Of a stretch of DNA of 64,000 nucleotides, positions 1-9,326 are shown piece after piece. Source of the DNA: Emiliania huxleyi CCMP1516. Taxonomy: Eukaryota > Haptophyta > Isochrysidales > Noelaerhabdaceae. The stretch's first letter is position 1. The number at the start of each line of letters is the position of its first letter. Under the pieces are notes generated by a model. It was given only the letters and a program-made list of their open reading frames with translations, was not told the origin of the DNA and made no database searches. The position numbers and the translations under genes are program-made. The stretch is taken from the NCBI RefSeq assembly GCF_000372725.1, contig NW_005195368.1, positions 98,429-162,428 on the forward strand. The letters are read 5' to 3'.

Positions 1-1045
1 GCTTCCTCGCCCTGAGGGCGGCGGTCATCTTTGCTGTCTCCTCGAGACTGAGCGACTCGATTACCGAGCAGCACTCGGGACTGGCACAACCGAATGCGTC
101 GAAAAGCTCTCGCGAGAGAAGCCACCGGCCGTACTGCACCGCCATCGTGTAGCTGGTCCCGACCGCGCAGCGCAGCGCCGGCATCGCCCCGAGCTTCTTC
201 TTGAGCTCCTCGTTCTCGGTGTCTAGCCGCAGGTCGAGCTCGGGAGAGCCCACGGCCGGCCGGACGAGCGGCGCCTCGCCGTCGTAGTACGTGGCGACGA
301 AGCCCTTGATGAGGTTGAAGCAGGAGGTCCCATCGAAATCGCGAAAGTTCGTGTATCCGACGACGAAGGTCTTTGACGGCGCAGTCAGCACGTGCACGTA
401 GTGGACTGTGGCTGTGGACGCCAGGTCCGTCATGCGGTACTTGTGCCACACCTCTGGCTTGTTGACCGTGTCGGGGATGGCGGTGACTAGGATCCGTGCC
501 TCGTCCTCCGCGAAGCCGTTGCGCACGCGGAAGGCATCGAACGCGTCCTTGGCCTTGGCTTCCTCCCACGGCTTGGGGATCTCAGTGACGTTGCAGACGT
601 CGACGAGAGAGAAGAGCTTCCGAATGATGCGGTTGCTGAGAGGCAGGGTCGTGCTCGCGGCGAGACCGTGCGCGCCGCCATGGTAGGTGTATGCGATGAA
701 CCAGGTCCACAAGTTAAGGACGAGGGAAATGCAAAACGTGACGACGCCGAGCGGGACCCACATCACGAGGCCGATGGCGTTGAGGATGGGCCCGGTTGTC
801 GTCATGGGCAGCCACTGGTACTTTTGCGGCGGGTGCGGCGGGTAAGGGCAATCCCCCTTGGCGTGGAAGGCGTCCCACTCGGCGCGCCACATCGGCGAAG
901 GACGCTCGACGGCAGAGTCGCTCAAATCAAGCTGCTTCGAGTCGATGTCGGACTGCTTGATGGGCTCTTGGAAGCAGACACGCGCGGACCGCCGGCAGGC
1001 ACGCGCGGACCGTCGGCCGTTGACGAGGGAAGAGCGGCGCTGCAT
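1..1045 (-). CDS. Uncharacterised membrane protein, 3' end beyond window
   Basis: An uninterrupted frame of 348 codons runs from an ATG at 1045 to the left edge. The N-terminus is basic with a short internal duplication (RRSARACRRSARVC). One hydrophobic segment lies at about residues 85-115 (around WVPLGVVTFCISLVLNLW). About residues 220-240 contain DFDGTSCFNL, which faintly resembles the DG-x-S part of condensation/acyltransferase active-site motifs, but the preceding histidines are not seen. No family is assigned. A membrane-anchored acyltransferase is one possibility, at low confidence. It is divergent from phytoene synthase, separated by about 0.9 kb. Confidence 0.6.
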   Translation of the reverse strand, partial: MQRRSSLVNGRRSARACRRSARVCFQEPIKQSDIDSKQLDLSDSAVERPSPMWRAEWDAFHAKGDCPYPPHPPQKYQWLPMTTTGPILNAIGLVMWVPLGVVTFCISLVLNLWTWFIAYTYHGGAHGLAASTTLPLSNRIIRKLFSLVDVCNVTEIPKPWEEAKAKDAFDAFRVRNGFAEDEARILVTAIPDTVNKPEVWHKYRMTDLASTATVHYVHVLTAPSKTFVVGYTNFRDFDGTSCFNLIKGFVATYYDGEAPLVRPAVGSPELDLRLDTENEELKKKLGAMPALRCAVGTSYTMAVQYGRWLLSRELFDAFGCASPECCSVIESLSLEETAKMTAALRARK

Positions 1046-1919
1046 GTCTGGACGGAGAGAGGAGAGGAGCTAGGGAGTCGCCGTTGCCGCGCATGAGGAG
1101 ACGGGAGCACCTCCTTCCTCACCGACTGCCCAGGTTTGACCCTGGTTACCGGCATTACCTCGTTTATTCGTCCTTAGTGATCAGGCGAAAGATCGGGGGA
1201 GCCGCCTTTTGGTACTAAGGAAGTGCCCAGCCTCTTCAATCTGACGGCGCACGCAATGCATGAAATTTCCAAGTCGAAGGAGTGCTCGATGCGCAAGCAA
1301 GCGGGGATGGCCCGCCACTCGAACCCGCAAGCGGGCGTACGAACGAACCGCGAGCGGCTCGCACTCGTGGCACACAGGCGTCGACAGACGGCGCCGGGGC
1401 TAGGCGACCGAAGAGGAACTACGGCAAGAACCGCACACCACCCGCTGACGAGCGCTCGCGGAACAGGTCCGCGGCGCCCGCCAGGGGCGTGCGCGAGACA
1501 GGGCTGCGCTCGGAGCCCTTTTCTGTGAGCCGGGATTCCCTCCCGGCGGGGGTTGTGGCGGAGAGCCGGCATGGGAATCGCCGGCCCCCACCCAGGGGGT
1601 GCCCCTGCCAGGCGCCGCAAGCGGTGCCCGACAGGGGCGGGTGCCCCCCCGAGAGGTGGGGGCGGGGTCGTGATCCGGCCTATCGCCTCGGCAAGGTCCT
1701 CGGTGTGATTCTCAACAGTCAGGCAGGCTTCCAACTTTTTGCGGGGTATGGTATGGTACTCTCACGGCCCAAAGGGTGGGGGGGTAGTATGGTCCTGACC
1801 GCCCATCCCCGGTCTCCGGGAGGCTGGGTCTGTCAGCAGGCGGGGGGGTATGGTCTCGAGGGTTAGGTTAGGTTAGGTAGAAAGACGAAGAACAGCCAGG
1901 CTCGAGGCGTACCATACCA
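1046..1919. other. Intergenic region with short telomere-like repeat
   Basis: No convincing gene was found. The overlapping frames on both strands are short and low in complexity. At about 1860-1878 there are tandem ggtta units, too few to be a telomere. Phytoene synthase starts just downstream. Confidence 0.5.
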
Positions 1920-3528
1920 ATGTTGCCTCTGCTTGTCGGCGCGCAGGCACTGGTGGTTGCGCCTCCGGCCGCCGGACAGGATGCGATCCGAAGCCTGATG
2001 ACGAAGCACGATCCGATCCTGCTCTACGTTTCCAAGCTGCTTGAGCCGGACGTGGCGAGCGACGCCGGCGCACTCTACGCGTGGTGCCGCCGGCTCGATG
2101 AGCTCGTGGACGACCCGGCAGTGAGCGGCGACCCAGCGACGACTGTCGCGCGCATAGATGAGTGGCGGCAGCGGCTGGACGAGCTGTGGGAAGGCTCTCC
2201 ACGCGACGATCTCGACGCGGCGCTGCTCGTGACGCTGCGGCGCAACCCGTCTCTCGGCGTGCAGCCGTTCGCCGACATGCTCCAGGGCATGCGCTCGGAC
2301 GCGGTTCGCGCGAGGCGCGTCGAGACGGGCGTTCGTCCGGGATGGCTAATAATTGATGACTGATCCACGACGAATCAGTAATAGGCGCGTCGCGACGGGT
2401 GCCGATCTGGAAGAGTACGCGTACCAGGTGGCGGGCACGGTCGGCCTGATGCTGCTGCCACTGCTCGGCGTGAGCGAGGAGGAGGACGTGGCCGCGGCGC
2501 GCGGCCCAGCGATCGCCCTCGGACAGGCAGTCTCGCTAACCACCCTTCTCCGCCACTACCGGACGCGCATTCAAAGTGGTGAGTGACTACTCGAGGATAG
2601 GCGATCCAGCTGATCAACATTCTCCGCGACGCTCGCCCCGACGCCGCACTCGGCCGTATCTACCTGCCGCGGGACGAGATGGCGGAGCGCGGCGTCGACG
2701 AGGCCGCAGTCCTGGCGCTGCAATGCACGCCCGCGTACCGCGGCCTGGTTGCGCACACCCTAGAAGCGGAATAATGTGTGTTCTTGTGTAGTCCAGCCAG
2801 CGCTCGAGAGGAGACGTGCTTCCACTGTATTCCACCGTAGTCAGCTGTATTCGCTGTACTCGCCTCCCTCGTACTCACGCGGTGCTCTGAATACGCTGCA
2901 CACAATCCCGTGCTCCCGCCCTCATGTTGGTGCGTTCACCTCTTAGGTTGCGCACACCGCAGAGCGCGCTGAGGCGTTTCTGGGGCGGGCGGAGAGAGGC
3001 GGCCGATCGCAGCCCAGCACCGGCCCGCTCCTCTCGCTCAAGCCTTCCACGAACCTTCTCGGAACCTTCCCCTAAGGCGGCCGATCGCTGCCCGGCGCCG
3101 GCCCGCTCCTCGTGGCAATCATCGCCGAGCCTCCTAGATGCGGCGCACGGACGCAAGCACTCGCGGCCATCATGCCCCAGCACTCAAGAGCAGCGAGTTT
3201 CATGAGACCGCGTCCTCCCTCTTCCTCAGCTTGTGTCTGTGTGCATGCACTACACAAAAGCACATCCCCGGGGCCCAGTCGCCCAGATCGCACGCACGGA
3301 CAGTCGAGAAGTTGCATGCACACACTGCACACACCAGCTCGAGCTGTACTTGCATGCACACAGGTCGAGTTGTACCGCGACTATCTGACGGAGCTCGCGC
3401 GCCGCGGCTTCGACAACCTGAGCGCGGGGGGCGACCGCGTGTCGATCAGCACGCCGCGAAAGGTGTGGGCCACGCTGCGGGCGCTGGCAAAGGTGCTGCG
3501 ACCGGAACCGGCGACGTGGACTTTTTAG
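1920..3528 (+). CDS. PSY: Phytoene synthase (six exons)
   Basis: Phytoene synthase condenses two geranylgeranyl diphosphates to phytoene, the first committed step of carotenoid synthesis in the plastid. Proposed exons are 1920-2314, 2385-2526, 2601-2747, 2947-2998, 3077-3123 and 3364-3528, giving 315 aa in one frame. The first Asp-rich motif (WCRRLDELVDDP), AGTVGLM and the second motif (LINILRDARPD then GRIYLP) are all present; both substrate/Mg sites look intact. The N-terminus (MLPLLVGAQALVVAPP) is hydrophobic, as expected for a plastid leader, but short. Four introns use GC donors and one uses GT. Three introns start with a clear copy of the next exon's first bases: 16 bp, 12 bp, and about 36 bp imperfect. 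Splice sites were chosen by alignment to the family from memory. Identity is secure; exact junctions are inferred. Confidence 0.93.
3230..3340 (+). mobile_element. Second intronic repeat family, copy in PSY intron 5
   Basis: This stretch shares agcacatccccggggccca and acagtcgagaag with an intron of the EF-P gene (35195-35262). Both copies are inside introns and in the sense orientation. It may be a second introner-like family, or shared intronic sequence spread by another route. Confidence 0.5.
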
Positions 3529-3546
3529 TTTTTTGTGTTGTTGTGT

Positions 3547-3571
3547 GCGCGCGCGCGCGCGCGCGCGCGCG
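3547..3571. repeat. (GC)n microsatellite
   Basis: A pure alternating gc tract of about 25 bp just after the phytoene synthase stop codon; potential Z-DNA. Confidence 0.9.
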
Positions 3572-3582
3572 GCTCGAGACGA

Positions 3583-3765
3583 AGGACCCACACCGCGGCC
3601 TGGTTGCGCTCGGCCTCACGCTGCGCTCGCTCCGCTTCGAGGCCGACAAGGAGGTGGCGGCCGCCGAGGGTTGCAAGCCCGACGGCGGCGGCTCTGCGCC
3701 CGTCTTCAAGCTGGGCTCGTGCGAGGGCCTCTCGCTCTACGTCTCGGGGAGGCTCCTCGCGAGGA
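3583..3765 (+). pseudogene. VPS13/chorein-like exon fragment
   Basis: One frame reads LGLTLRSLRFEAD ... APVFKLGSCEGLSLYVSG. This resembles the N-terminal chorein region of VPS13-type lipid-transfer proteins (a conserved 'TL..L' stretch followed by 'hhKL..L..L.hY'). Nothing else of such a large gene is nearby, so this is probably an exon fragment or relic. The assignment is from memory of the family pattern and is tentative. Confidence 0.35.
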
Positions 3766-3840
3766 CGGACCGTCCTCGAGCCGGGACCGACTGCCCGTCG
3801 TCGGTGAAATGGACGACTTCCCGCGGAAGGGCGATGGCAG

Positions 3841-3930
3841 CTTTGCCCAAGCATCCCCCGGCGCGCGAAGGTCCAAGTGTGGTTCCAAAACCGCCGCCAA
3901 AAGCTGAAGAAGGAGGAGGCCCGCGCAGCC
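3841..3930 (+). pseudogene. Homeodomain recognition-helix fragment
   Basis: After a possible acceptor (gatggcag, ending 3840) the frame reads IPRRAKVQVWFQNRRQKLKK. This matches helix 3 of a homeodomain, including the invariant W, F, N and R. Helices 1 and 2 are not evident upstream. The frame stays open without a stop into the NHL-BTB gene that starts at 4126. It could be an upstream exon of that gene, the end of a separate homeobox gene, or a relic. Confidence 0.5.
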
Positions 3931-4125
3931 GCGGCGATGGCGGCGCCGAACTCGACACTCTGGCGCGCGGGCCGCGGCGCCTTACATTGCTCATTGGGAG
4001 CTTCTCGAGCCTTCCGACTAGTTTTTTCGGCGCTCCGACTAGGGCGCGCGATGCCACACCAAGCCCTTGTCCCGAATCCGGCGCCAAGGTCTCGACAGCA
4101 TGTGAAAATATACCACACCAACCCC

Positions 4126-5820
4126 ATGGCGCCCGCCCGCAAGCGAGCCCGCACCGCCGGCGAGGGCGGGGCTGTGACGGTCCCGGATGGCTTCGAGCCG
4201 CCCCTCTTTGGCGCGCGCGTCGTCGGCCAGGTCACCACGCTGCCGCTCGAGGGAGAGGACGGCCCTCTGGCAGCGCTCGGCGTGTACGGCGTCGCGAGCG
4301 ATCGCGCGGGCGCCTGGTACGTCACCACTCCTGACTCAGTGCTGCACGTCTCTGCGGCCGGGCGCGTGCGCCGCGTGGCAACGCTGGTAGGTGTCAACCT
4401 CCGCGGCATCGCCATGAGCCCGGACGCCAGCGCGCTGTTTGTGGCGGACTTTGGCGGCCACAAGATCCTACAGGTGGAGGCGACGACTGGCGCGGTGACC
4501 ACTCTCGCGGGCAGCGGCACCGTGGGCAGTGCTGAAGGCGTGGGCGGCGCGGCGCAGTTCTATAGTCCAAGCGACCTTGCCATCAGCCCAGACAGCAGCG
4601 CTCTGTTTGTGGCTGACTCACACAACCACAAGATCCGGCGGGTGGAGGTGGGGACTGGCGCGATGACCACTCTCGCGGGCAGCGGCACTGAGGGAGGCGC
4701 TGATGGCATGGGCGGCGCGGCGCAGTTCTACCTCCCAATCGGCGTCGCCATCAGCCCGGACGCTAGCGCGCTGTTTGTGGCGGACTTCGGCAACCACAAG
4801 ATCCGCCGGGTGGAGGTGGCGACTGGCGCGGTGACGACGGTGGCGGGCAGCGGCACCGAGGGCAGTGCCGATGGTGTGGGTGGCGCGGCGCAGTTCTACT
4901 ACCCAAACGACATCACCATCAGCCCGGACGGCAGCGCGCTGTTTGTGACAGACGCCAGCCACAAGATCCGGCGGGTCGAGGTGGCGACGGGCGCGGTGAC
5001 GACGGTGGCGGGCAGCGGCACTCGCGGCAGCACGGATGGCGTGGGCGACGCGGCGCAGTTCAAAAACCCACTCGGCGTCGCCGTCAGCGCCGACGGCAGC
5101 ACGCTGCTGGTTTGCACGAAAGGCGGTGGCCTCCGCCAGGTCTGCGTGTCGGCGCCTCCTCCGCCTCCCACCTTCGCGCCGATTGTGGTGCCGCCCTCGA
5201 CCATGGTGGACGACTTCGGAAAGATGTGCGGCGACCCCACTCTCCCCGAGGGCAAGGTCACCTTCATCGTCGGCGATGACGAGGAGCGCTACGAGCACGT
5301 GAGCAAGTGCGTCCTCTGCGTGCGGTCCGTGTTCTTTCGGACCATGTTCGGCATCGGCATGAAGGAGCGCGACGCCGCCGAGGTCACGGTGCGCAACACC
5401 GATCTCGCCACCTTCACCGCCCTCGTCCGCTACCTCCTCACCGACCAGCTCGACCTCGGCGAGGAGGGGGGCGGCAGAGCGCAGCGCGCGCTCGACCTGC
5501 GACAGCTGGCGCAGATGTACCAGGTGCCGCGCCTCGAGCTGCTCTGCGCGCAGGCGCTGCAGGAGAGCGTCGGGCCGGCGAGCGCCGTGCCGCTGCTCGA
5601 GGCGGCGCACACGATGGGCGACGGGCGGCTCCTCGCGCAGTGCCGCCGCTACGTGGCGGACCACGCCGCCGAGGTGCGGGCGAGCGGCGGCGTGGAGCAG
5701 CTGCGCGACCTCGGCGTGGCCAAGGGGCTGCTCGGCGACGCGCTCGACCAGGTGGCGGAGCTGAAGGGGACGGTGGCGGAGCTCGAGTTGGAGCTCGAGA
5801 AGGTCCGCACGCAGGGCTGA
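4126..5820 (+). CDS. NHL-repeat and BTB-domain protein
   Basis: A single exon of 564 aa starts at the ATG in accccATGGcg, with a basic RKRAR N-terminus. Residues about 85-340 hold five beta-propeller repeats of the NHL type, each with hAhSPDxSALFVAD, HKIRRVEV and TTLAGSGT elements. After a proline linker (APPPPPP), a BTB/POZ fold follows at about residues 380-450 (GKVTFIVGDDEERYEHV ... FFRTMFGIGMKE). The C-terminus is helical and ends in a short coiled coil. BTB proteins commonly serve as adaptors for cullin-3 ubiquitin ligases, and the propeller would bind the substrate; that role is inferred. An earlier in-frame start would add the homeobox-like stretch. Confidence 0.88.
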   Translation: MAPARKRARTAGEGGAVTVPDGFEPPLFGARVVGQVTTLPLEGEDGPLAALGVYGVASDRAGAWYVTTPDSVLHVSAAGRVRRVATLVGVNLRGIAMSPDASALFVADFGGHKILQVEATTGAVTTLAGSGTVGSAEGVGGAAQFYSPSDLAISPDSSALFVADSHNHKIRRVEVGTGAMTTLAGSGTEGGADGMGGAAQFYLPIGVAISPDASALFVADFGNHKIRRVEVATGAVTTVAGSGTEGSADGVGGAAQFYYPNDITISPDGSALFVTDASHKIRRVEVATGAVTTVAGSGTRGSTDGVGDAAQFKNPLGVAVSADGSTLLVCTKGGGLRQVCVSAPPPPPTFAPIVVPPSTMVDDFGKMCGDPTLPEGKVTFIVGDDEERYEHVSKCVLCVRSVFFRTMFGIGMKERDAAEVTVRNTDLATFTALVRYLLTDQLDLGEEGGGRAQRALDLRQLAQMYQVPRLELLCAQALQESVGPASAVPLLEAAHTMGDGRLLAQCRRYVADHAAEVRASGGVEQLRDLGVAKGLLGDALDQVAELKGTVAELELELEKVRTQG

Positions 5821-6036
5821 GGTTCGGGTTGCACATTCTTTGTGGCAGCGGCTTTAGGGCGTGCGCGGGAATCGGTTTGCAATTTTGCACGTGACGGCGT
5901 GCGCGAGACGCCTGCACGTTTGAGTCCTCGTACGAAGTGGGAGAAACTCGTTGATTTCTGTGATGTCTGGGCACATTATCGCTGCCAATTTCCATCGCAA
6001 AATTTCTTCCGTGGTGGCGAAAATTGTTCGCCGCGA

Positions 6037-6057
6037 AAATTCTTTTTCGCGCGAAAG
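6037..6057 (+). promoter_or_regulatory. Candidate promoter element aaattcttttt
   Basis: gaaaattctttttcgcgcga lies about 40 bp before the ATG of the SET gene. Similar T-rich aaattcttttt motifs precede several other start codons in this window (9199-9185 minus, 15554-15565 plus, 51602-51588 minus). Function is unproven. Confidence 0.35.
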
Positions 6058-6089
6058 CCTAGCTGCAGCGCACTTGGACGCACATTATT

Positions 6090-7883
6090 ATGGGCCTTCT
6101 CCTCGCACTGCTGCCCGCGGCAGGCGCAGTAACGCCGCTGTCGACCGCCGTACCCGGCGGCGTCATCGCTCCCAAGCTCTCCGTCCGGCCGCCTCTGCCA
6201 GAGGAGCGCGGCAAGGGCGGCATACTCGCCGCGGCGCCTATTTCGTGCATGGAGACCATCGCGCGCATTCCCCGCGGGCTGGTGCTGGCTCCCTGCGACG
6301 CGGCGCGCGCCGCGGCCGCGGCGGGCGGCCGAGATCCGACCTGGGCGTCGGAGCTTACGGCGGCCGCCCTGCTGGCGATGCACGAGAGCGGAGCAAATGA
6401 GCAGGCGGCGGCTCTGAAGGAGTGGGTGAGCTCTTGGGAGGCGGGCGGTTGGGGCGACGGCGCAGACCTCGGCAACGACGAGGCGAGGCACGGCCGGGAG
6501 AGGCACATCCGCGACACCCGAGACGCAGCCGTGAGCGACAGCCGAGAAGCGGCCGAGACGAGGCTGAGATGAGGCTGAGATGAGGCCGAGCTCTGCGCCG
6601 CGACGAGGCTAAAGCCACACTGGTAGGTCCGCTGGGGCCCGCGCGACGTCACAGGCAGCCTCTCGGCGAGATTGAGCGAGATTGAGCGAGAGTGGCCACC
6701 CGATGAGGTCTACTCGCAGGCAGCCTCTCGGCGAGATTGGGCGAGATTGAGCGAGATAGGCAGCCTCTTGGCGACCGGCTCGGACAACGACGCGGCCATC
6801 TACTCCAAGTTCCGCATGCCGTGCCACCCGGTCGTGCGTCCGCCTCGGCCTCGCGACCCCTAATTAGCAGTGTGGTCATGGAATCTCAATTGCTACTCAG
6901 GTCGTGCACCGCGCGGGCCTCGGCCTCGCGGCGCTCACGCGGGCGGACAAGTCCGCCGCGCTCGCCGCGCTCCAGTGCCGCGGCTCCAACTTCCGCGCGA
7001 TGCAGGACCCGCTCGCTGCGCTGGTGGCGGCCCGAGTACTCTAATGGATACACATGATTGTTATTCACCAGGACCCGCTCGCTGCGCTGGTGGCGGCCCC
7101 TACTGCGCGGCAGACCGGCTCCCCCAACGAGAGGCGCGGGCCTTGGGGGGAGGGGTGGAGCAGTTCACACAACAGCACGGCCCCGGGCCCGAAACCGCAC
7201 GACGGCACAGTGACGCTGTGTAGTCCACGCTGTCGACGGACTGAGAGAGCGCCCCTCCAATCATGAGTGGAGGCCGTCTGCATGGTGAGTGCGTGCTTCA
7301 GAACCCCCCCCCCCCATCGGCAGGCGGCGGTGGGATGTCGCCGACGCCCTCTCGCGCGTTCTCTCGCGCGCGACGACTCTCGAGGCGGGCGAGGGCGGCG
7401 GCGAGGTCTGCGAGAGATCGCCGAGATCTAGCCGAGATCGCCGTGGGGCTCCTGTCGTCTAGACGTGGAGTCGCGAGGGCTAGCATGGCCCTTGCCCCAC
7501 CACCTTGTGTGTGTGGAGAAGTTTACCTCACCTTACCTCAGGTCTTTGCCGTCGTGCCGCTGCACGAGCGCCTCGCGCACTGCGGCGCGCGCGGCGAGAA
7601 CACCAAGCTTCGTCGGGGGAAGGGCGCGAGATTGCGCGAGATGACCCGAGGTGGCCCGAGATTAGGCGAGAACACCAAGCTCGTCGGGAAGGACCCGGTG
7701 GGCAGGGAGGGCGGCGACGCCGACGTGCTGCTCGTGGCGACGCGCGACATCGCCGAGGGCGAGGCCCTCACGCGGGACTACACGCGCGCGCCGCGCCTGC
7801 CCGGCGACACGAGCGACGGCCCGCTGCGGCTGCTCTTGCAGTTTGGCCTGCCGCCGGCTGCCTGGGTCCAGCCGGATGAGTAG
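6090..7883 (+). CDS. SET-domain protein lysine methyltransferase, signal peptide
   Basis: The N-terminus MGLLLALLPAAGAV looks like a signal or plastid leader. GKGGILAAAPISCMETIARIPRG follows, as in Rubisco-LSMT-type SET proteins. Later exons give SLLATGSDNDAAIYSKF, a NHEWRPSA segment resembling the NHxxxPxA cofactor motif, and a C-terminal part with ATRDIAEGEALTRDYT. Supported exons: 6090-6471, 6760-6830, 6901-7005, from 7072, and from 7554 to 7883, with an intron at 7594-7665. The exon near 7220-7283 is tentative. Introns 6831-6900, 7006-7071 and 7594-7665 each begin with a copy of the next exon's start. Its substrate is unknown. Confidence 0.75.
6655..6774 (+). repeat. Triplicated exon-start sequence within an intron
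   Basis: The start of exon 2 (gcagcctcttggcg, at 6760) occurs twice more upstream at 6655 and 6720 as gcagcctctcggcg. Each copy is preceded by ag and followed by gagattg repeats. It looks like stepwise duplication of an acceptor plus exon start. Confidence 0.8.
7440..7553 (+). mobile_element. Introner-like element, 3' part
   Basis: It shares ggggctcctgtcgtctagac, gtggagtcgcgagggctag and the tail tgtgtgtggagaag...ttacctcag with seven other intronic copies. It lies in the sense orientation of the SET gene and supplies the acceptor ending at 7553. Confidence 0.85.
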
Positions 7884-8448
7884 ACAGAGGGGGGTGGGTG
7901 AGTTGCGGTTGCGGGTTGGCGCGAGAGAGACGTAAACAGCTCCACCGCACAGACGCTTGTGTTTCGCTTTAAAAAACCGGTACAGCTCTACTGTGAGATG
8001 GGTAAACGAAGGAACAGGTCCCCGCCCGTGGCCATGCGATCTCTGTGCAGCGGGTTCTTCCACGCTTGTGGCTTGACGCTTCTCCCCGCTCTGTACCCCA
8101 CGCGCACACGTGTGCGCGCCTGCGGCTGCGCGCCTGAGGCGTGTCGGTTTCTTGTGTTACTTCTTTGCAGTTTGCTCCTATTGTTATAGGGGAAGGGAGT
8201 CAGCCGTACACCACCGCCCCAGCACGGGTGTTCACCGTTCTAAATTCGATCCCTGTCGTAAACGCCCCGAGACATACCTTGGCTACCCTCACTGCGAACA
8301 GTGCCCCGGAGACGGAGAGTGGACCCGATCATAAATCTCTTCTGTGCAGGGTTCGCCTCTCTCGGATAGGAACCCTACGTTCGCGGGTTGCGAATGGGCA
8401 CGTGGGCGACGCGGCAAAACAGAGCCTCGCACCCTTTCGCCCTTCTCA
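7884..8448. other. Intergenic region with dispersed repeat
   Basis: No gene is supported. Bases 7985-8063 (ctctactgtgagatgggtaa ... ggaacaggtccccgccc) recur at 36110-36183 in the same orientation, which marks a dispersed repeat. Confidence 0.6.
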
Positions 8449-9169
8449 TCACTGCCCCGGCGCCCACGCGTCGAACTTCTTGGGCAGCAGCTGGTTCGAC
8501 AGGTCCTCTCCGTGGCCCAGGCAGCCGGTCTCGCCCTTGCCCCAGGTCAAGAAGGCGCCGTCGCCGGTGATGGCGAGGCTGTGGTGCGCTCCAGCGGACA
8601 CAGCGACCACGCGCTGGCCGGCAAAGGCCTCGACCTTCTTGGGCAGCAGCTGGCGCAGCTCGTCGCCGTGGCCCAAGCGGCCAGAAGCTCCATAGCCCCA
8701 GCTCCAGACAACGCCGTCGGCGGAGAGGGCGAAGCTCTGGCCGGCTTCAGCCGACACAGCGATGACGCGCTGACCAGCCAAGGCCTCGACCTTCTTTGGC
8801 AGCAGATGGTCCTGGAAGTCGCCGTGGCCCAGCCGGCCATGGGCTCCACCGCCCCAGCTCCACACGGCGCCGTCGGCGGTGATGGCGAGGCTGTGCACGA
8901 GTGCAGCAGACAGAGCGACGACGCGCCGCCCCGCCAAGGCCTCGACCTTCTTGGGTAGCAGCTGGCTCTGCCGGTCGCCGTGGCCCAGCCGGCCTAGGTA
9001 CGGCCGCGACGCGAGCGATGTCGGCGGGGTCGCAGTGAGAGAGGGCGCGCACGAGGAGCTCCGTGGGGAGGTCGAGGAGGCGGGCGGGCGGCGGCGTGCC
9101 CAGCGAGGGAGCGGCGGTGGTGGAGGCGGAGGCGAGGCGGCGCGAGCGGCGCCGCGGCGGGGTGGACAA
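8449..9169 (-). CDS. F-box plus RCC1-repeat protein, frame break between domains
   Basis: The start frame reads ARLLDLPTELLVRALSHCDP, a good F-box. At about 8995-9012 the frame must shift by one base to enter four RCC1-type repeats, each with GRLGHGD, LLPKKVEALAG, RVVAVSA and HSLAITxDGAVWSWG elements. It ends at 8449. RCC1 propellers mediate protein binding, and with an F-box this suggests an SCF ubiquitin ligase adaptor. The break could be a very short or missed intron, a deletion or an assembly error. The conserved Trp after the F-box and the first blade are missing, which favours deletion. A T-rich motif lies 16-30 bp upstream of the start. Confidence 0.7.
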
Positions 9170-9326
9170 AATGCTCGCGCCGCGGAGAAAAAGAATTTAG
9201 ATACGCGCCTACGGCATTCGCTGTGGTATAGCCCCTCATTCAAACAGCGCCTGAACGCATGTCGTTCAGGCGGCACTTCTCTCGCGTCGGCTCCGCCGAG
9301 CGCTGCACAGAGACCACCAACGACAG

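Noticed and set aside
1860..1878. Telomere
   Set aside because: Only about three ggtta units, internal, with no longer tract.
3525..4520. 331-aa minus-strand frame opposite NHL-BTB
   Set aside because: Composition-driven shadow; the plus strand has the conserved domains.
7006..7071. Canonical GT donor inside the repeat (gtggcgg)
   Set aside because: Using it would duplicate DPLAAL in the protein. The junction at the repeat start keeps the frame but needs a GA donor, so this junction remains uncertain.
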